Of a stretch of 9,129 bases of DNA, positions 1 through 6,730 are shown one piece after another. Origin of the DNA: a bacterium. GTDB lineage: Bacteria > JAMCPX01. The stretch spans positions 1-9,129 of the forward strand of contig JAJYLM010000078.1 in the NCBI GenBank assembly GCA_021787655.1, read 5' to 3'. Numbering within the stretch: the first letter of the stretch is position 1; each line of letters starts with the position of its first letter. A model generated the notes under the pieces. It saw nothing but the letters and a program-made list of their open reading frames with translations. It made no database searches and had not been told where the DNA came from. Position numbers and translations under genes: made by a program.

Positions 1-632
1 CAATTATCAAAAAAGCGGAACAAAAGATGGTATTTAACATTGCAGGTTTTCATGTCACAGAGCTGTGCTATCTCATTGTTGTTGAACCCCTTGCCAAGAT
101 ACGTCAGAATCTTAAAATCATTCAACGATATTTTATACTCGGATTGCAGCGCCTTGAATAAATCGATCTTCCTCAGACGTCTCTTGTTCAGCGTCAAAAG
201 ATAAACCTTGTTGTTGGCGACCATAAATGCCTTGATCACCATAAAAAACTGGACACCTGCAGTACTCTCAATCCGCACAACAACCCTCTTTCTTGAGCCA
301 AGACTGTTGATATATCCTGACAAAACTCCTTTGCCGTCTTTTCCAAAACAAATGTGAAAAAGCCGATCAAATCTGTGATTTGAAAATACTATCCGCAAAG
401 AACTGTCAAGCAGTGCAATACCCTGTTCAAGATGCTCGATGATATCATGTTCAAACCTGCCGTTTTCCTGACTGTGTACTGCAACGAGGAAGGGAGAAGT
501 AGAAACGACTGTTTTCAGCAGTGTCAGCAGTTCACTGCCGGTCTTACAATGAATCATCGATAAAAAGACAGGCTGGGAATGTAAATAAAATAAACTTTGA
601 GCAAACCGCAGCATAATGCCTCCTGCGTCCAT
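1..632 (-). CDS. LuxR-type HTH transcriptional regulator with PAS-like sensor domain (3' end cut by window)
   Basis: An open minus-strand frame of about 210 codons runs off the left edge, so the C-terminus is missing. Residues about 168-210 read as a LuxR/FixJ-type helix-turn-helix, with key stretches DFKILTYLGKGFNNNEIAQL and CNVKYHLLFRF. These match the family pattern of a short helix, then KG-x-N-x-EIA, then VKxH. Residues about 64-150 look like a PAS-type sensor, including GIALLDSSLRIVFSNHRFDR. No receiver domain is visible, so it is probably a one-component cytoplasmic regulator rather than a classical response regulator. I chose the ATG at 632 because AGAGG lies 9 nt upstream. ATG 614 (AGGAGG only 4 nt upstream) and ATG 683 (no clear ribosome site, just after an in-frame stop) are alternatives. 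It follows the AttH-like gene in the same direction. The HTH call is fairly sure; the PAS call is moderate; the ligand and targets are unknown. Confidence 0.72.
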   Translation of the reverse strand, partial: MDAGGIMLRFAQSLFYLHSQPVFLSMIHCKTGSELLTLLKTVVSTSPFLVAVHSQENGRFEHDIIEHLEQGIALLDSSLRIVFSNHRFDRLFHICFGKDGKGVLSGYINSLGSRKRVVVRIESTAGVQFFMVIKAFMVANNKVYLLTLNKRRLRKIDLFKALQSEYKISLNDFKILTYLGKGFNNNEIAQLCDMKTCNVKYHLLFRFFDN

Positions 633-687
633 AGTATTTATCCTCTGCCGGTATGAACGAATCTGTCCCGGAAAGAATATCATTTAT

Positions 688-750
688 ATTTTACCACACG
701 AGGACTTACAGATTACTTACAGATGGCCGAAATATGGATTTTTATGGATT
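688..750 (-). promoter_or_regulatory. putative promoter/operator region of the LuxR-type regulator, with two tandem direct-repeat pairs
   Basis: Two direct-repeat pairs sit between the regulator and the stop codon of the gene before it. ACTTACAGAT occurs at 704-713 and again at 715-724, a period of 11 bp. TATGGATT occurs at 733-740 and 743-750, a period of 10 bp. Spacing of about one helical turn is typical of sites bound side by side by a protein on one DNA face. On the minus strand a TAAAAT at 693-688 could be a -10 element, but no good -35 element accompanies it, as expected if a bound activator substitutes for it. Autoregulation is an inference. Confidence 0.35.
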
Positions 751-1741
751 ATAACCGTATTCGAACACGAGGATCCCTGGATCTGCTGACAAACTCGAGC
801 GCAGAAAATCCAGGTGATGTCAGTGTCCCGGTTTTCGTCCCGGGTACATCGACCTCGAGATGAAGCGTTGCAACCTCTGTGTTGTAACACCACAGCTTTG
901 CTCCGTCGGGATCCGTGTACTCAACCCCGATAAATGATTCCAGAGGAGCGCGAATCTCCCCACTCAACCGCAGAGCATGATAACCTGAGTGAAACCTCCA
1001 GGCAGGCAGCGAACCGTCAACCGAGTTTCTGAGCAGGCTGATAAGGCCGTTCAGATAGTAGTCCTTCCCCTTATACCGCAAAAAGAACAGGGTCAATGCC
1101 GGACTCAGCAGGCTTCCTATATTGATTCTTGCCGAGAGACATTCGAATATCGCTGTTTCGTCTTCGCTGAATAGAGTTGCATTTGCCCATGTCCATTGGG
1201 CTGCATGCTTTGTCCCCCAGAGGTGGCTCTGCTGCCCCGGTTCTCCGTCGCAATTGTAGATCTTGCCGTTAACCTCGATGGAACCGTAAACCTTGATACT
1301 GAAATTAGGAGACACGACTTTGGTTGAAGGTAACGGCGCCCGGTACATCCAGTCAGCCGGGAAATGCCGGTACAGTCCGGCAACTGGATCAAACCTAAGG
1401 TCCCAGCTCATCGAGCCGTCGTCACCCGTAATCCTCCCGTGAGCGCCGGTGTGCGTCATGAGAGCATCTCCGATGCCCAGAAAGAAGACATCCTTTTTAA
1501 CGACGACACGGGAAACAGGGAACGTGTTCTTGACGGCGTTATTTTTTGATGGATCGTTTGCATCGAAAAATATTGCCCACAGCTCAGCAATCGGGCTGCC
1601 GTTCAACGGTGCAAGTAATGTGTACCGTATCCAGAAACCCGTCGAGGTCCGGACATGATTGAACTTGAGGAAGTATACTTCATAGTGCCCCTTCCTGCCG
1701 TCCCACTGCGTTATATTGGCTGATTCAGCGTCCGTCATCAT
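749..1741 (-). CDS. lipocalin-like AttH / carotenoid-hydratase (CrtC)-type protein of unknown function
   Basis: This 330-residue protein has no signal peptide and no membrane segment. It is rich in alternating aromatic and hydrophobic residues, as in beta-barrel proteins. The N-terminal WDGRKGHYEVYFLKFN (residues 13-28), the WIRYTLLAP and AELWAIFFD segments (37-60) and the central SHLWGTKHAAQWTWANA (172-188) resemble the double-lipocalin AttH/CrtC/tocopherol-cyclase-like group. Members bind or transform hydrophobic isoprenoid-type ligands, but most are uncharacterised. The family assignment comes from motif memory and is moderate; no reaction can be assigned. The start has GGAGGTG (1759-1753) 11 nt upstream, a slightly long spacing, and an in-frame stop lies farther upstream. 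It begins 85 bp after the TonB-dependent receptor on the same strand, so the two are probably co-transcribed. Confidence 0.6.
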   Translation of the reverse strand: MMTDAESANITQWDGRKGHYEVYFLKFNHVRTSTGFWIRYTLLAPLNGSPIAELWAIFFDANDPSKNNAVKNTFPVSRVVVKKDVFFLGIGDALMTHTGAHGRITGDDGSMSWDLRFDPVAGLYRHFPADWMYRAPLPSTKVVSPNFSIKVYGSIEVNGKIYNCDGEPGQQSHLWGTKHAAQWTWANATLFSEDETAIFECLSARINIGSLLSPALTLFFLRYKGKDYYLNGLISLLRNSVDGSLPAWRFHSGYHALRLSGEIRAPLESFIGVEYTDPDGAKLWCYNTEVATLHLEVDVPGTKTGTLTSPGFSALEFVSRSRDPRVRIRL

Positions 1742-1766
1742 CGACGTTATGACACCTCCTCTTCAC

Positions 1767-1788
1767 CGGGCCCGGGGTGCCGGGTCCG
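1767..1788 (-). other. GC-rich intercistronic hairpin between receptor and AttH-like gene
   Basis: CGGGCCCGG at 1767-1775 and CCGGGTCCG at 1780-1788 can pair around a 4-nt loop. The stem has 9 pairs with one G-T wobble on the plus strand; the minus-strand RNA has 8 pairs and one A-C mismatch. It lies in the 85-bp gap after the receptor stop codon, just upstream of the Shine-Dalgarno site of the next gene. No T-tract follows on the minus strand, so it is not a standard intrinsic terminator. It could stabilise or process the transcript and lower expression of the downstream gene; this is an inference. Confidence 0.4.
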
Positions 1789-1826
1789 TACCATGCCGCT
1801 GGTTCCTCAAAACCATCACGTGTGCG

Positions 1827-4172
1827 TCAGAAGGAGAGCGTTGCATAAACCATGAGCATCCTGCCGATTGCCTCACCGCCGAAGGTTTCCGTCTGCAGCA
1901 GGGAAGGACTCGGGGATTCTATATATGGAAATTCATGGTGGATGTCGTTGAACAGATTAAAAACATACGCACCAATCTCAACCCTGTTCCTGATAACTGT
2001 GTACCCCGCCTTCGTATTGACGATGAAGTATGACGGGAGCGTCATCACGGATGTCGCATAGGCAGCCGCGGGGTTCGTCAGCTCCGCGACCTTTGCGGAA
2101 ACATAATCGCCGTCAACGTTGACAAAAAAACGGTGCGCCAGTGCATAGCGCGCCCCGACGTTGAATTTTTCGGTCGAATAGTTGCCGACCGAAGACGTTA
2201 TGCTGTCTTCCCGGAGGATATAGGAATAGTTCGCAAACATTTTTATCTGTTCGATGGGTTCATACTCGATACCCGCCTCACCGCCGTGCGCGACATACCG
2301 CGGCGATGAATTGACAAACATGATTCTCATGGGATTGTAGAGAAACGCAAAGTTGATCTCGTTCAGCAGCTCCTGGTAATAGGCCGTGAATTCTGTTCTC
2401 ACGTGCGCTCCCCATTGGCCGATATAGCCGAATTCTGTTGAACGGATCTGCTCGTTCTGAAGGTAAGGATTGCCGAGGACAGGAGGATAAATGATTCCCG
2501 GCAGCGGGTTGACGACCGGCATAAACTGCGCTTCCATGTAGATGGGCTTCCTGAACGCGGTACCGTAGGAGACCCGCAGGGTCTGCTCCGGGGTTATGGA
2601 ATAGCTCAGGTTTGCCCGGTAACTGACCCCCGGCTGGGTGACGGAAAAATGGTCATACCGTCCATCGAGGGTCAGCACAAAATTGGCGAACGGGCCGATC
2701 TCATCGTGGATGAAACCGCCGTAAATGAATTCCTTCGATAAATCGATACCGTTGTAGTGGGTCAGCAGCAGCGGGTAATCGTAGGCATTGTAGGTCGTAT
2801 TCGCACCGACAATGAGTTTGTTGTAGGGAATTACAGGCAGATTGTACTGGACGTCGAGATCGTAGCTGTTGGTCGTGCCGCTGAAATCCGATGAAAAAAG
2901 CGACAAGGGCGCACCCAAAAACGATACCGTCATCGGGATCAGCGCATAAAACCGGTTCCAGTAGGCATCCACTTTCAGTCCTTTGTAATCAACGTCGGAC
3001 TTGATGTAGTTCTCCTGAAACGTTGCATTGAAAATATTGAGGTCCGTAAATAGTTCGAAGTTAGGTTCGTCCCAGCCGCCTTCGAGCGAAGCCTTGAGAT
3101 CCTTTGTGAAATCGTGATCGACGTACAGCCATGCACGGGGAAGGTTGAGCGCCGTTTTGCTCGGATCGGAAAAGTCGGCAAGATGTTTATACCCCGCACT
3201 GCCGATGAAACCTGTCGTACCCGTTTCAACCTGAGCGACCACCGAGGTATCATAGTTCCCGATAAAAGTCGCAGGTTTTTCTGTCGTCAGACCACCCATA
3301 CCGGAAACAATGAAGGCGGGCGAGTTCTTGGGCTTTTTCGTCGTTATGCTGATGATGCCGGTAACAGCGTCGGCACCATACAGGGAAGAGCTCGCACCCC
3401 GGATGACCTCTATTCTGCCGATCTCATTCAGGGGAACAGGTAAATCTTCTATGAAGGTCGGACCGAACAGGGTATTGTTCAATACCCTGCCGTTGAGCAG
3501 GACCAGCATACGGTTATTCTTCTCGGTGCCGTAACCGCGCTCATTGAATATCGGATACGATGGATTGATGTACTCCACATCCATGCCCGGAACGGTCCTG
3601 AAAACATCGGACAACGAAAGTCCTGCGCTGTACTTGATATCGTTGGCGGTGATAACACTGATCGCGGCAGGAGCCTGGGTGATCTTTTGTTTGTGCTTTG
3701 CAGCCGAATAAACCACGTCTTCAGAACTGAACAGGGCGAGTTCCTGCTCCATGGCCGATGTCTCTTCTGCGGACTGGACACTGACCTGGCCGACATCCAC
3801 GATTTGGGGGTTGTTCGGACCCATGAAGAGCAGATGGGATTGCCCGTTTTTGTCCACGACGGTGATGTAGTACATGATTTTCGGAGGATTGATGTCCGTA
3901 CCCGGGATGGTGCCAATAAATGTATCCCCAGACCTCTGTTTCAGGAATATTGCCTTGTAATAAGTGTCGGATGGTGATTTGTAGAGCAGCGAAGCATAGG
4001 CGACTTTGCCGGCCGGATCTATCGTTGCAGACACCTGCAGCGGCTCTCCCGGTTCAGCGGTAAGAATTGGTTTGTGAAAGAACCTGAACGATATAATCGC
4101 CTGTGCTGCGCCGGCAGGTTTGACAGCCATCAGTATCACCACTACCACGAATACTACAGCCCATTGCTTCAT
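1827..4172 (-). CDS. TonB-dependent outer-membrane receptor with extra N-terminal Ig-like domain
   Basis: This 781-residue protein takes up a substrate across the outer membrane using TonB energy. Residues 1-25 are a Sec signal peptide (hydrophobic VVFVVVVILMAV, cleavage near AGA/AQA). Residues about 28-128 form an extra beta-sandwich-like segment (YKAIFLKQRSGDTFIGTIPG, then MYYITVVDKNG) not present in minimal receptors. EDVVYSA (151-157) is a TonB-box-like motif. The plug follows at about 165-280, with the hallmark RIEVIRGASSSLYGADAV (253-270) and GIISITTK. The rest is a beta-barrel of about 490 residues ending in aromatic Phe, including the RVSYGTAFRKPIY region. The start is well supported by GGGGAGGT (4188-4181) 8 nt upstream. 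It resembles the cobalamin/colicin-I/siderophore receptor group; the substrate cannot be read from sequence. No Fur-box-like site was recognised upstream. It is probably the first gene of a minus-strand unit with the AttH-like gene. Confidence 0.93.
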   Translation of the reverse strand: MKQWAVVFVVVVILMAVKPAGAAQAIISFRFFHKPILTAEPGEPLQVSATIDPAGKVAYASLLYKSPSDTYYKAIFLKQRSGDTFIGTIPGTDINPPKIMYYITVVDKNGQSHLLFMGPNNPQIVDVGQVSVQSAEETSAMEQELALFSSEDVVYSAAKHKQKITQAPAAISVITANDIKYSAGLSLSDVFRTVPGMDVEYINPSYPIFNERGYGTEKNNRMLVLLNGRVLNNTLFGPTFIEDLPVPLNEIGRIEVIRGASSSLYGADAVTGIISITTKKPKNSPAFIVSGMGGLTTEKPATFIGNYDTSVVAQVETGTTGFIGSAGYKHLADFSDPSKTALNLPRAWLYVDHDFTKDLKASLEGGWDEPNFELFTDLNIFNATFQENYIKSDVDYKGLKVDAYWNRFYALIPMTVSFLGAPLSLFSSDFSGTTNSYDLDVQYNLPVIPYNKLIVGANTTYNAYDYPLLLTHYNGIDLSKEFIYGGFIHDEIGPFANFVLTLDGRYDHFSVTQPGVSYRANLSYSITPEQTLRVSYGTAFRKPIYMEAQFMPVVNPLPGIIYPPVLGNPYLQNEQIRSTEFGYIGQWGAHVRTEFTAYYQELLNEINFAFLYNPMRIMFVNSSPRYVAHGGEAGIEYEPIEQIKMFANYSYILREDSITSSVGNYSTEKFNVGARYALAHRFFVNVDGDYVSAKVAELTNPAAAYATSVMTLPSYFIVNTKAGYTVIRNRVEIGAYVFNLFNDIHHEFPYIESPSPSLLQTETFGGEAIGRMLMVYATLSF

Positions 4173-4229
4173 GAAGAATTACCTCCCCGTTACGAATAAA
4201 AAATGAACAATGTAACTATATAATTTTTT

Positions 4230-4490
4230 AAAAATCCAAAGCAGTCTCATCCTGTTTCAGATTATGAGGGACCTATGATGTCGTAGTGTGCAGCTGCGAT
4301 CCATTGTTTTTGTAACACAGAATCGCCGTCATCACAAGTACCTTGAGAAGACAAACAAGGTGTCATCATCCAAAGGCACCAGTCCAGGATAGCGGCCCGG
4401 TGGAGGTTCAGGAGCTTGCAGCAGCACGCAGGGGTTGCTGATACATGACGCAGGAAAACCTGCAGAACGGTCTGCAGGCAGCAAAACCCA
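4230..4490 (-). ncRNA. candidate structured leader RNA upstream of the TonB-dependent receptor (unknown class)
   Basis: Read as minus-strand RNA, this gene-free stretch can form a series of stems. (1) GGG..GCTG at 4489-4479 pairs with CAGCAACCC at 4440-4432. Inside it lies an 8-bp hairpin, CCTGCAGA/TCTGCAGG, at 4478-4459. (2) CCGGG/CCTGG has a 7-nt loop around 4400-4384. (3) ACCTTG/CAAGGT spans 4361-4340. (4) A long stem, GGTACTTGTGATGACG (4342-4327) with CGACATCATAGGTCCC (4283-4268), has 14 of 16 positions paired including two wobbles. It encloses a 7-bp stem GCGATTC/GGATCGC. Stems 2 and 4 contain G-U pairs that would be A-C mismatches on the plus strand, which favours the minus strand. AAACAG/CTG-C-TTT at 4257-4238, followed by TTTTT, could be a weak terminator about 60 nt before the receptor start. 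Stems 3 and 4 share bases 4340-4342 and may switch. No known riboswitch motif was recognised. The folding was done by eye. Confidence 0.33.
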
Positions 4491-4506
4491 ATCATTGTTA
4501 TTTCAT

Positions 4507-4535
4507 TTGACCTGCACGGAAAAAGTGAATAATCT
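4507..4535 (+). promoter_or_regulatory. sigma70-type promoter for purC
   Basis: TTGACC (4507-4512) and TAATCT (4530-4535) are separated by exactly 17 bp. Each differs slightly from the consensus TTGACA and TATAAT. Transcription would begin near 4542, leaving a leader of about 107 nt before purC. The leader can form a small CAGGT/ACCTG hairpin (4588-4607), but no recognised purine-responsive riboswitch or PurR site is seen. It is the best promoter candidate for the whole plus-strand run from purC to the prenyltransferase. Confidence 0.6.
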
Positions 4536-4648
4536 CTTTCTACGACCAGGAGAACAGACGCGTTTTCCGCTCAGGTCTTTTATTCCGCAGGTCAGAACAA
4601 TGAACCTGGTTTTCGAACGAACTATTATTTGGAGAGGAGAAACAAGCA

Positions 4649-5545
4649 ATGGCAGGTGAAGTTGTACTCAAAACAGACATTAAAGGCCTACCCCTGAAGG
4701 GAAGGGGCAAGGTGCGCGACATCTACGATCTCGGTGATACGCTGTTGATCATAGCCTCGGACCGTATCTCTGCTTTCGATTATATCATGCCGAACGGGAT
4801 CCCGGACAAAGGAAAGATCCTTAACGGGCTTTCCCTTTTCTGGTTCGATTATACCAGCGATATTATTAAGAACCACGTCATAACCGCTGATGTTCAGAAG
4901 TATCCGGCATCGTTAAAACCGTATCTCGACATGCTCCGGGGTCGTTCCATGATTGTCAGGAAGGCGAAACCGTTCGCAGCGGAATGCGTTGTCCGGGGAT
5001 ACCTGTCGGGTTCTGGCTGGAAAGAATATAAAGAATCAGGCAAGATATGCGGCATCAGCATCAAACCCGGTCTTGTAGAATCGGACAAGCTTCCGGAACC
5101 TGTTTTCACACCCTCGACCAAGGCAGCAGCGGGACACGACGAGAACATCGACCTTAAGAGGTTCGAGGAGATCGTCGGTAAAAAGTACGCATCAGCCATC
5201 GTCGAAAAAACCATCGCCATCTATAAAAAGGCATACGAGTACGCTTCGACAAAAGGCATCATTATATCGGACACGAAATTCGAATTCGGCCTGACACCGC
5301 AGGACGAGCTCATCATCATCGACGAAATGCTCACGCCGGATTCATCGAGGTTTTGGTCGGTTGCCGACTACAAACCGGGCGGCCCCCAGAAGAGCTTTGA
5401 CAAACAGTTTCTCCGCGACTGGCTGGAGTCCATACAGTGGAACAAAAAACCTCCGACACCGCAGCTCCCTGACGATATCGTCAGCAAAACGAGGGAAAAG
5501 TACCTCGAAGCATATACCCGTATAACAGGGAAGAACCTGCAATAG
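4649..5545 (+). CDS. purC: phosphoribosylaminoimidazole-succinocarboxamide (SAICAR) synthase
   Basis: This cytoplasmic enzyme joins CAIR and aspartate with ATP to give SAICAR in de novo purine synthesis. The 298-residue protein has the whole family pattern. The N-terminal GRGKVRDIYDLGDTLLIIAS (18-37) and SDRISAFD (37-44) lie in the ATP-grasp-like nucleotide-binding region. ECVVRGYLSGSGWKEYKESG (112-131) is the first family signature. DTKFEFG (208-214) and LIIIDEMLTPDSSRFW (221-236) are the second signature region. The length matches the longer bacterial/eukaryotic-type PurC of about 290-300 residues rather than the form of about 240. GGAGAGGAG (4631-4639) lies 9 nt before the ATG and fixes the start. 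It is the first gene of the plus-strand cluster; the next gene starts 4 bp after its stop codon. Confidence 0.97.
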   Translation: MAGEVVLKTDIKGLPLKGRGKVRDIYDLGDTLLIIASDRISAFDYIMPNGIPDKGKILNGLSLFWFDYTSDIIKNHVITADVQKYPASLKPYLDMLRGRSMIVRKAKPFAAECVVRGYLSGSGWKEYKESGKICGISIKPGLVESDKLPEPVFTPSTKAAAGHDENIDLKRFEEIVGKKYASAIVEKTIAIYKKAYEYASTKGIIISDTKFEFGLTPQDELIIIDEMLTPDSSRFWSVADYKPGGPQKSFDKQFLRDWLESIQWNKKPPTPQLPDDIVSKTREKYLEAYTRITGKNLQ

Positions 5546-5549
5546 TTGC

Positions 5550-6716
5550 ATGAGCAGCGATGCAGCGAGATACATCCCCTTTACACGAACAGATATAACA
5601 GACGAGGATCTGAAAACGATAGCCGGCATTCCTGAGATCCGGGAGCAGGACGCACCCGGACTTGTCAGGAGGTATGAACAAACCGTTGCCGGGTTCACGG
5701 GATTTACCTGTACAGCAGCGGTCAGCTCTGCCATGCACGCACTGCTCGTTTCGCTGTCGGCCCTCAACATTACGTCCGGGGACGAGGTGATCCTGCCTTC
5801 ATATGCAGTCCCTGACATCGGGGAGGCTGTGGAACATTCGGGAGCAGCGGCAGTGTTCGCGGATATCGATCCGCAGACGCTCACGCTTTCTCCGGAATCG
5901 TTCGGCTCCGTGATCCGGAGCAGGACAAAGGCCGCCATTCTCTTTGATACTGCCGGGTATACTCCGGACCTTGCACCGATCCTGCAGCGTGCAGCTTCAG
6001 CCGGCATACAGGTGATACACTATACATACTTCAATCCCCTTCGTGATTACCGGAGCTGCCCCCCCGGGTCCCGTCCCCACGTAACTGTCTTTGCAAACAA
6101 CGATCCCTTTGTCCGGGGCGCCGTTATAGCAACAGACATGGAGAAGACGTACGCATCGATTAAAAGTCTCACTGACCATGGAATAAAGCCGGTGCAACCA
6201 GACAAAGCCGGCGGCCCTGCCGGTAACTGGTACTATGAGATCACCGGACCCGGTTTCGACAGCGCTCCGTCCGGTCTACAAGCCGCGCTCTCCCTGCTCT
6301 CCCTCAACAAGGCAGGCACCAACCTCGAACAGCGCAGGACAGCAGCACACACGTACAACACGCTCCTGAAGGAAGCAAAAGACAAGATTATTATTCCGTG
6401 GTCTGATGCAGCAGACGCATCGCACACCAGGGAGCTGTATATCCTGCGTCTCGTCAAGGATGCACTCTCGCTCAGCAGGGACGAATTCATCCAAGCTCTG
6501 GAACAGCGGGGCATCGGGGCATCCGTCCATTACATCCCGTTGCACATACATCCTTACTATGCGAAGAAATACCGGTACCACTACGACACACTTGCCAATA
6601 CCTACGACGCATATATCTCTGCTGTCAGCCTGCCGCTGTATGCACGCCTGAGCAGGGAAGAGGCAGTCACTGTTGCAAAGACCGTCCTTGATGTTATAAC
6701 AAGGTACGCCCGTTAA
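5550..6716 (+). CDS. DegT/DnrJ/EryC1/StrS-fold protein lacking the PLP lysine (probable pseudo-aminotransferase)
   Basis: The 388-residue protein follows the sugar-aminotransferase family from end to end. It has IPFTRTDITDEDL at the N-terminus, SGDEVILPSYAVPDIGEAV (76-94), AAVFADIDPQTLTLSP (100-115), RTKAAI (125-130), LQAALSLLSLNK (243-254), then QALEQRGIGASVHYIPLHIHPYY (315-337) and a C-terminal LPLYARLSREE. Yet the active site is eroded. The SFxxxK-type segment reads TVFANNDPFVRGAVIATD (179-196) with no lysine. The EDAAQ-type cofactor motif reads IHYTYF (156-161). SSGTAAL became SSAMHAL (59-65). The NYR motif is absent. The frame is intact, which argues for a conserved non-PLP role rather than recent decay. 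It starts 4 bp after the purC stop codon without a clear ribosome site, so translation is probably coupled. The next gene encodes a Wzy/WaaL-like protein, so a role in surface glycan assembly is plausible. The fold is well supported; loss of catalysis is an inference from missing residues. Confidence 0.82.
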   Translation: MSSDAARYIPFTRTDITDEDLKTIAGIPEIREQDAPGLVRRYEQTVAGFTGFTCTAAVSSAMHALLVSLSALNITSGDEVILPSYAVPDIGEAVEHSGAAAVFADIDPQTLTLSPESFGSVIRSRTKAAILFDTAGYTPDLAPILQRAASAGIQVIHYTYFNPLRDYRSCPPGSRPHVTVFANNDPFVRGAVIATDMEKTYASIKSLTDHGIKPVQPDKAGGPAGNWYYEITGPGFDSAPSGLQAALSLLSLNKAGTNLEQRRTAAHTYNTLLKEAKDKIIIPWSDAADASHTRELYILRLVKDALSLSRDEFIQALEQRGIGASVHYIPLHIHPYYAKKYRYHYDTLANTYDAYISAVSLPLYARLSREEAVTVAKTVLDVITRYAR

Positions 6717-6730
6717 ATTTTATAAAAACC

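Noticed and set aside
3479..3916. Minus-strand 145-residue open frame
   Set aside because: Lies in another frame inside the TonB receptor gene, with biased Ser/Arg-rich composition typical of a shadow frame.
4173..4260. Fur or sigma54 site before the TonB receptor
   Set aside because: The AT-rich stretch has no 19-bp Fur-like palindrome, and the only GG/GC pair has the wrong spacing for sigma54.
4262..4495. Minus-strand 77-residue open frame
   Set aside because: The Cys- and Leu-rich composition resembles no protein, it has no ribosome site, and the region is better explained as structured non-coding sequence.
4320..4500. Cobalamin riboswitch upstream of the TonB receptor
   Set aside because: Expected for a BtuB-like receptor, but the conserved GGGAA, the CCGCCACTG box and the AGCCAGGAGACCTGCC-type box are not on the minus strand. 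A loosely similar AGTCCAGGATAGCGGCC exists only on the plus strand, the wrong direction for the receptor, and without the other core motifs.
4600..4659. Short leader ORF (19 codons, starting MNLVFERT) overlapping the purC start
   Set aside because: It sits in the purC 5' leader, but its ribosome site is weak and it has no repeated codons that would suggest attenuation; likely chance.
5342..6007. Minus-strand 221-residue open frame
   Set aside because: Antisense to the purC end and the DegT-like gene; no recognisable motifs and no ribosome site.
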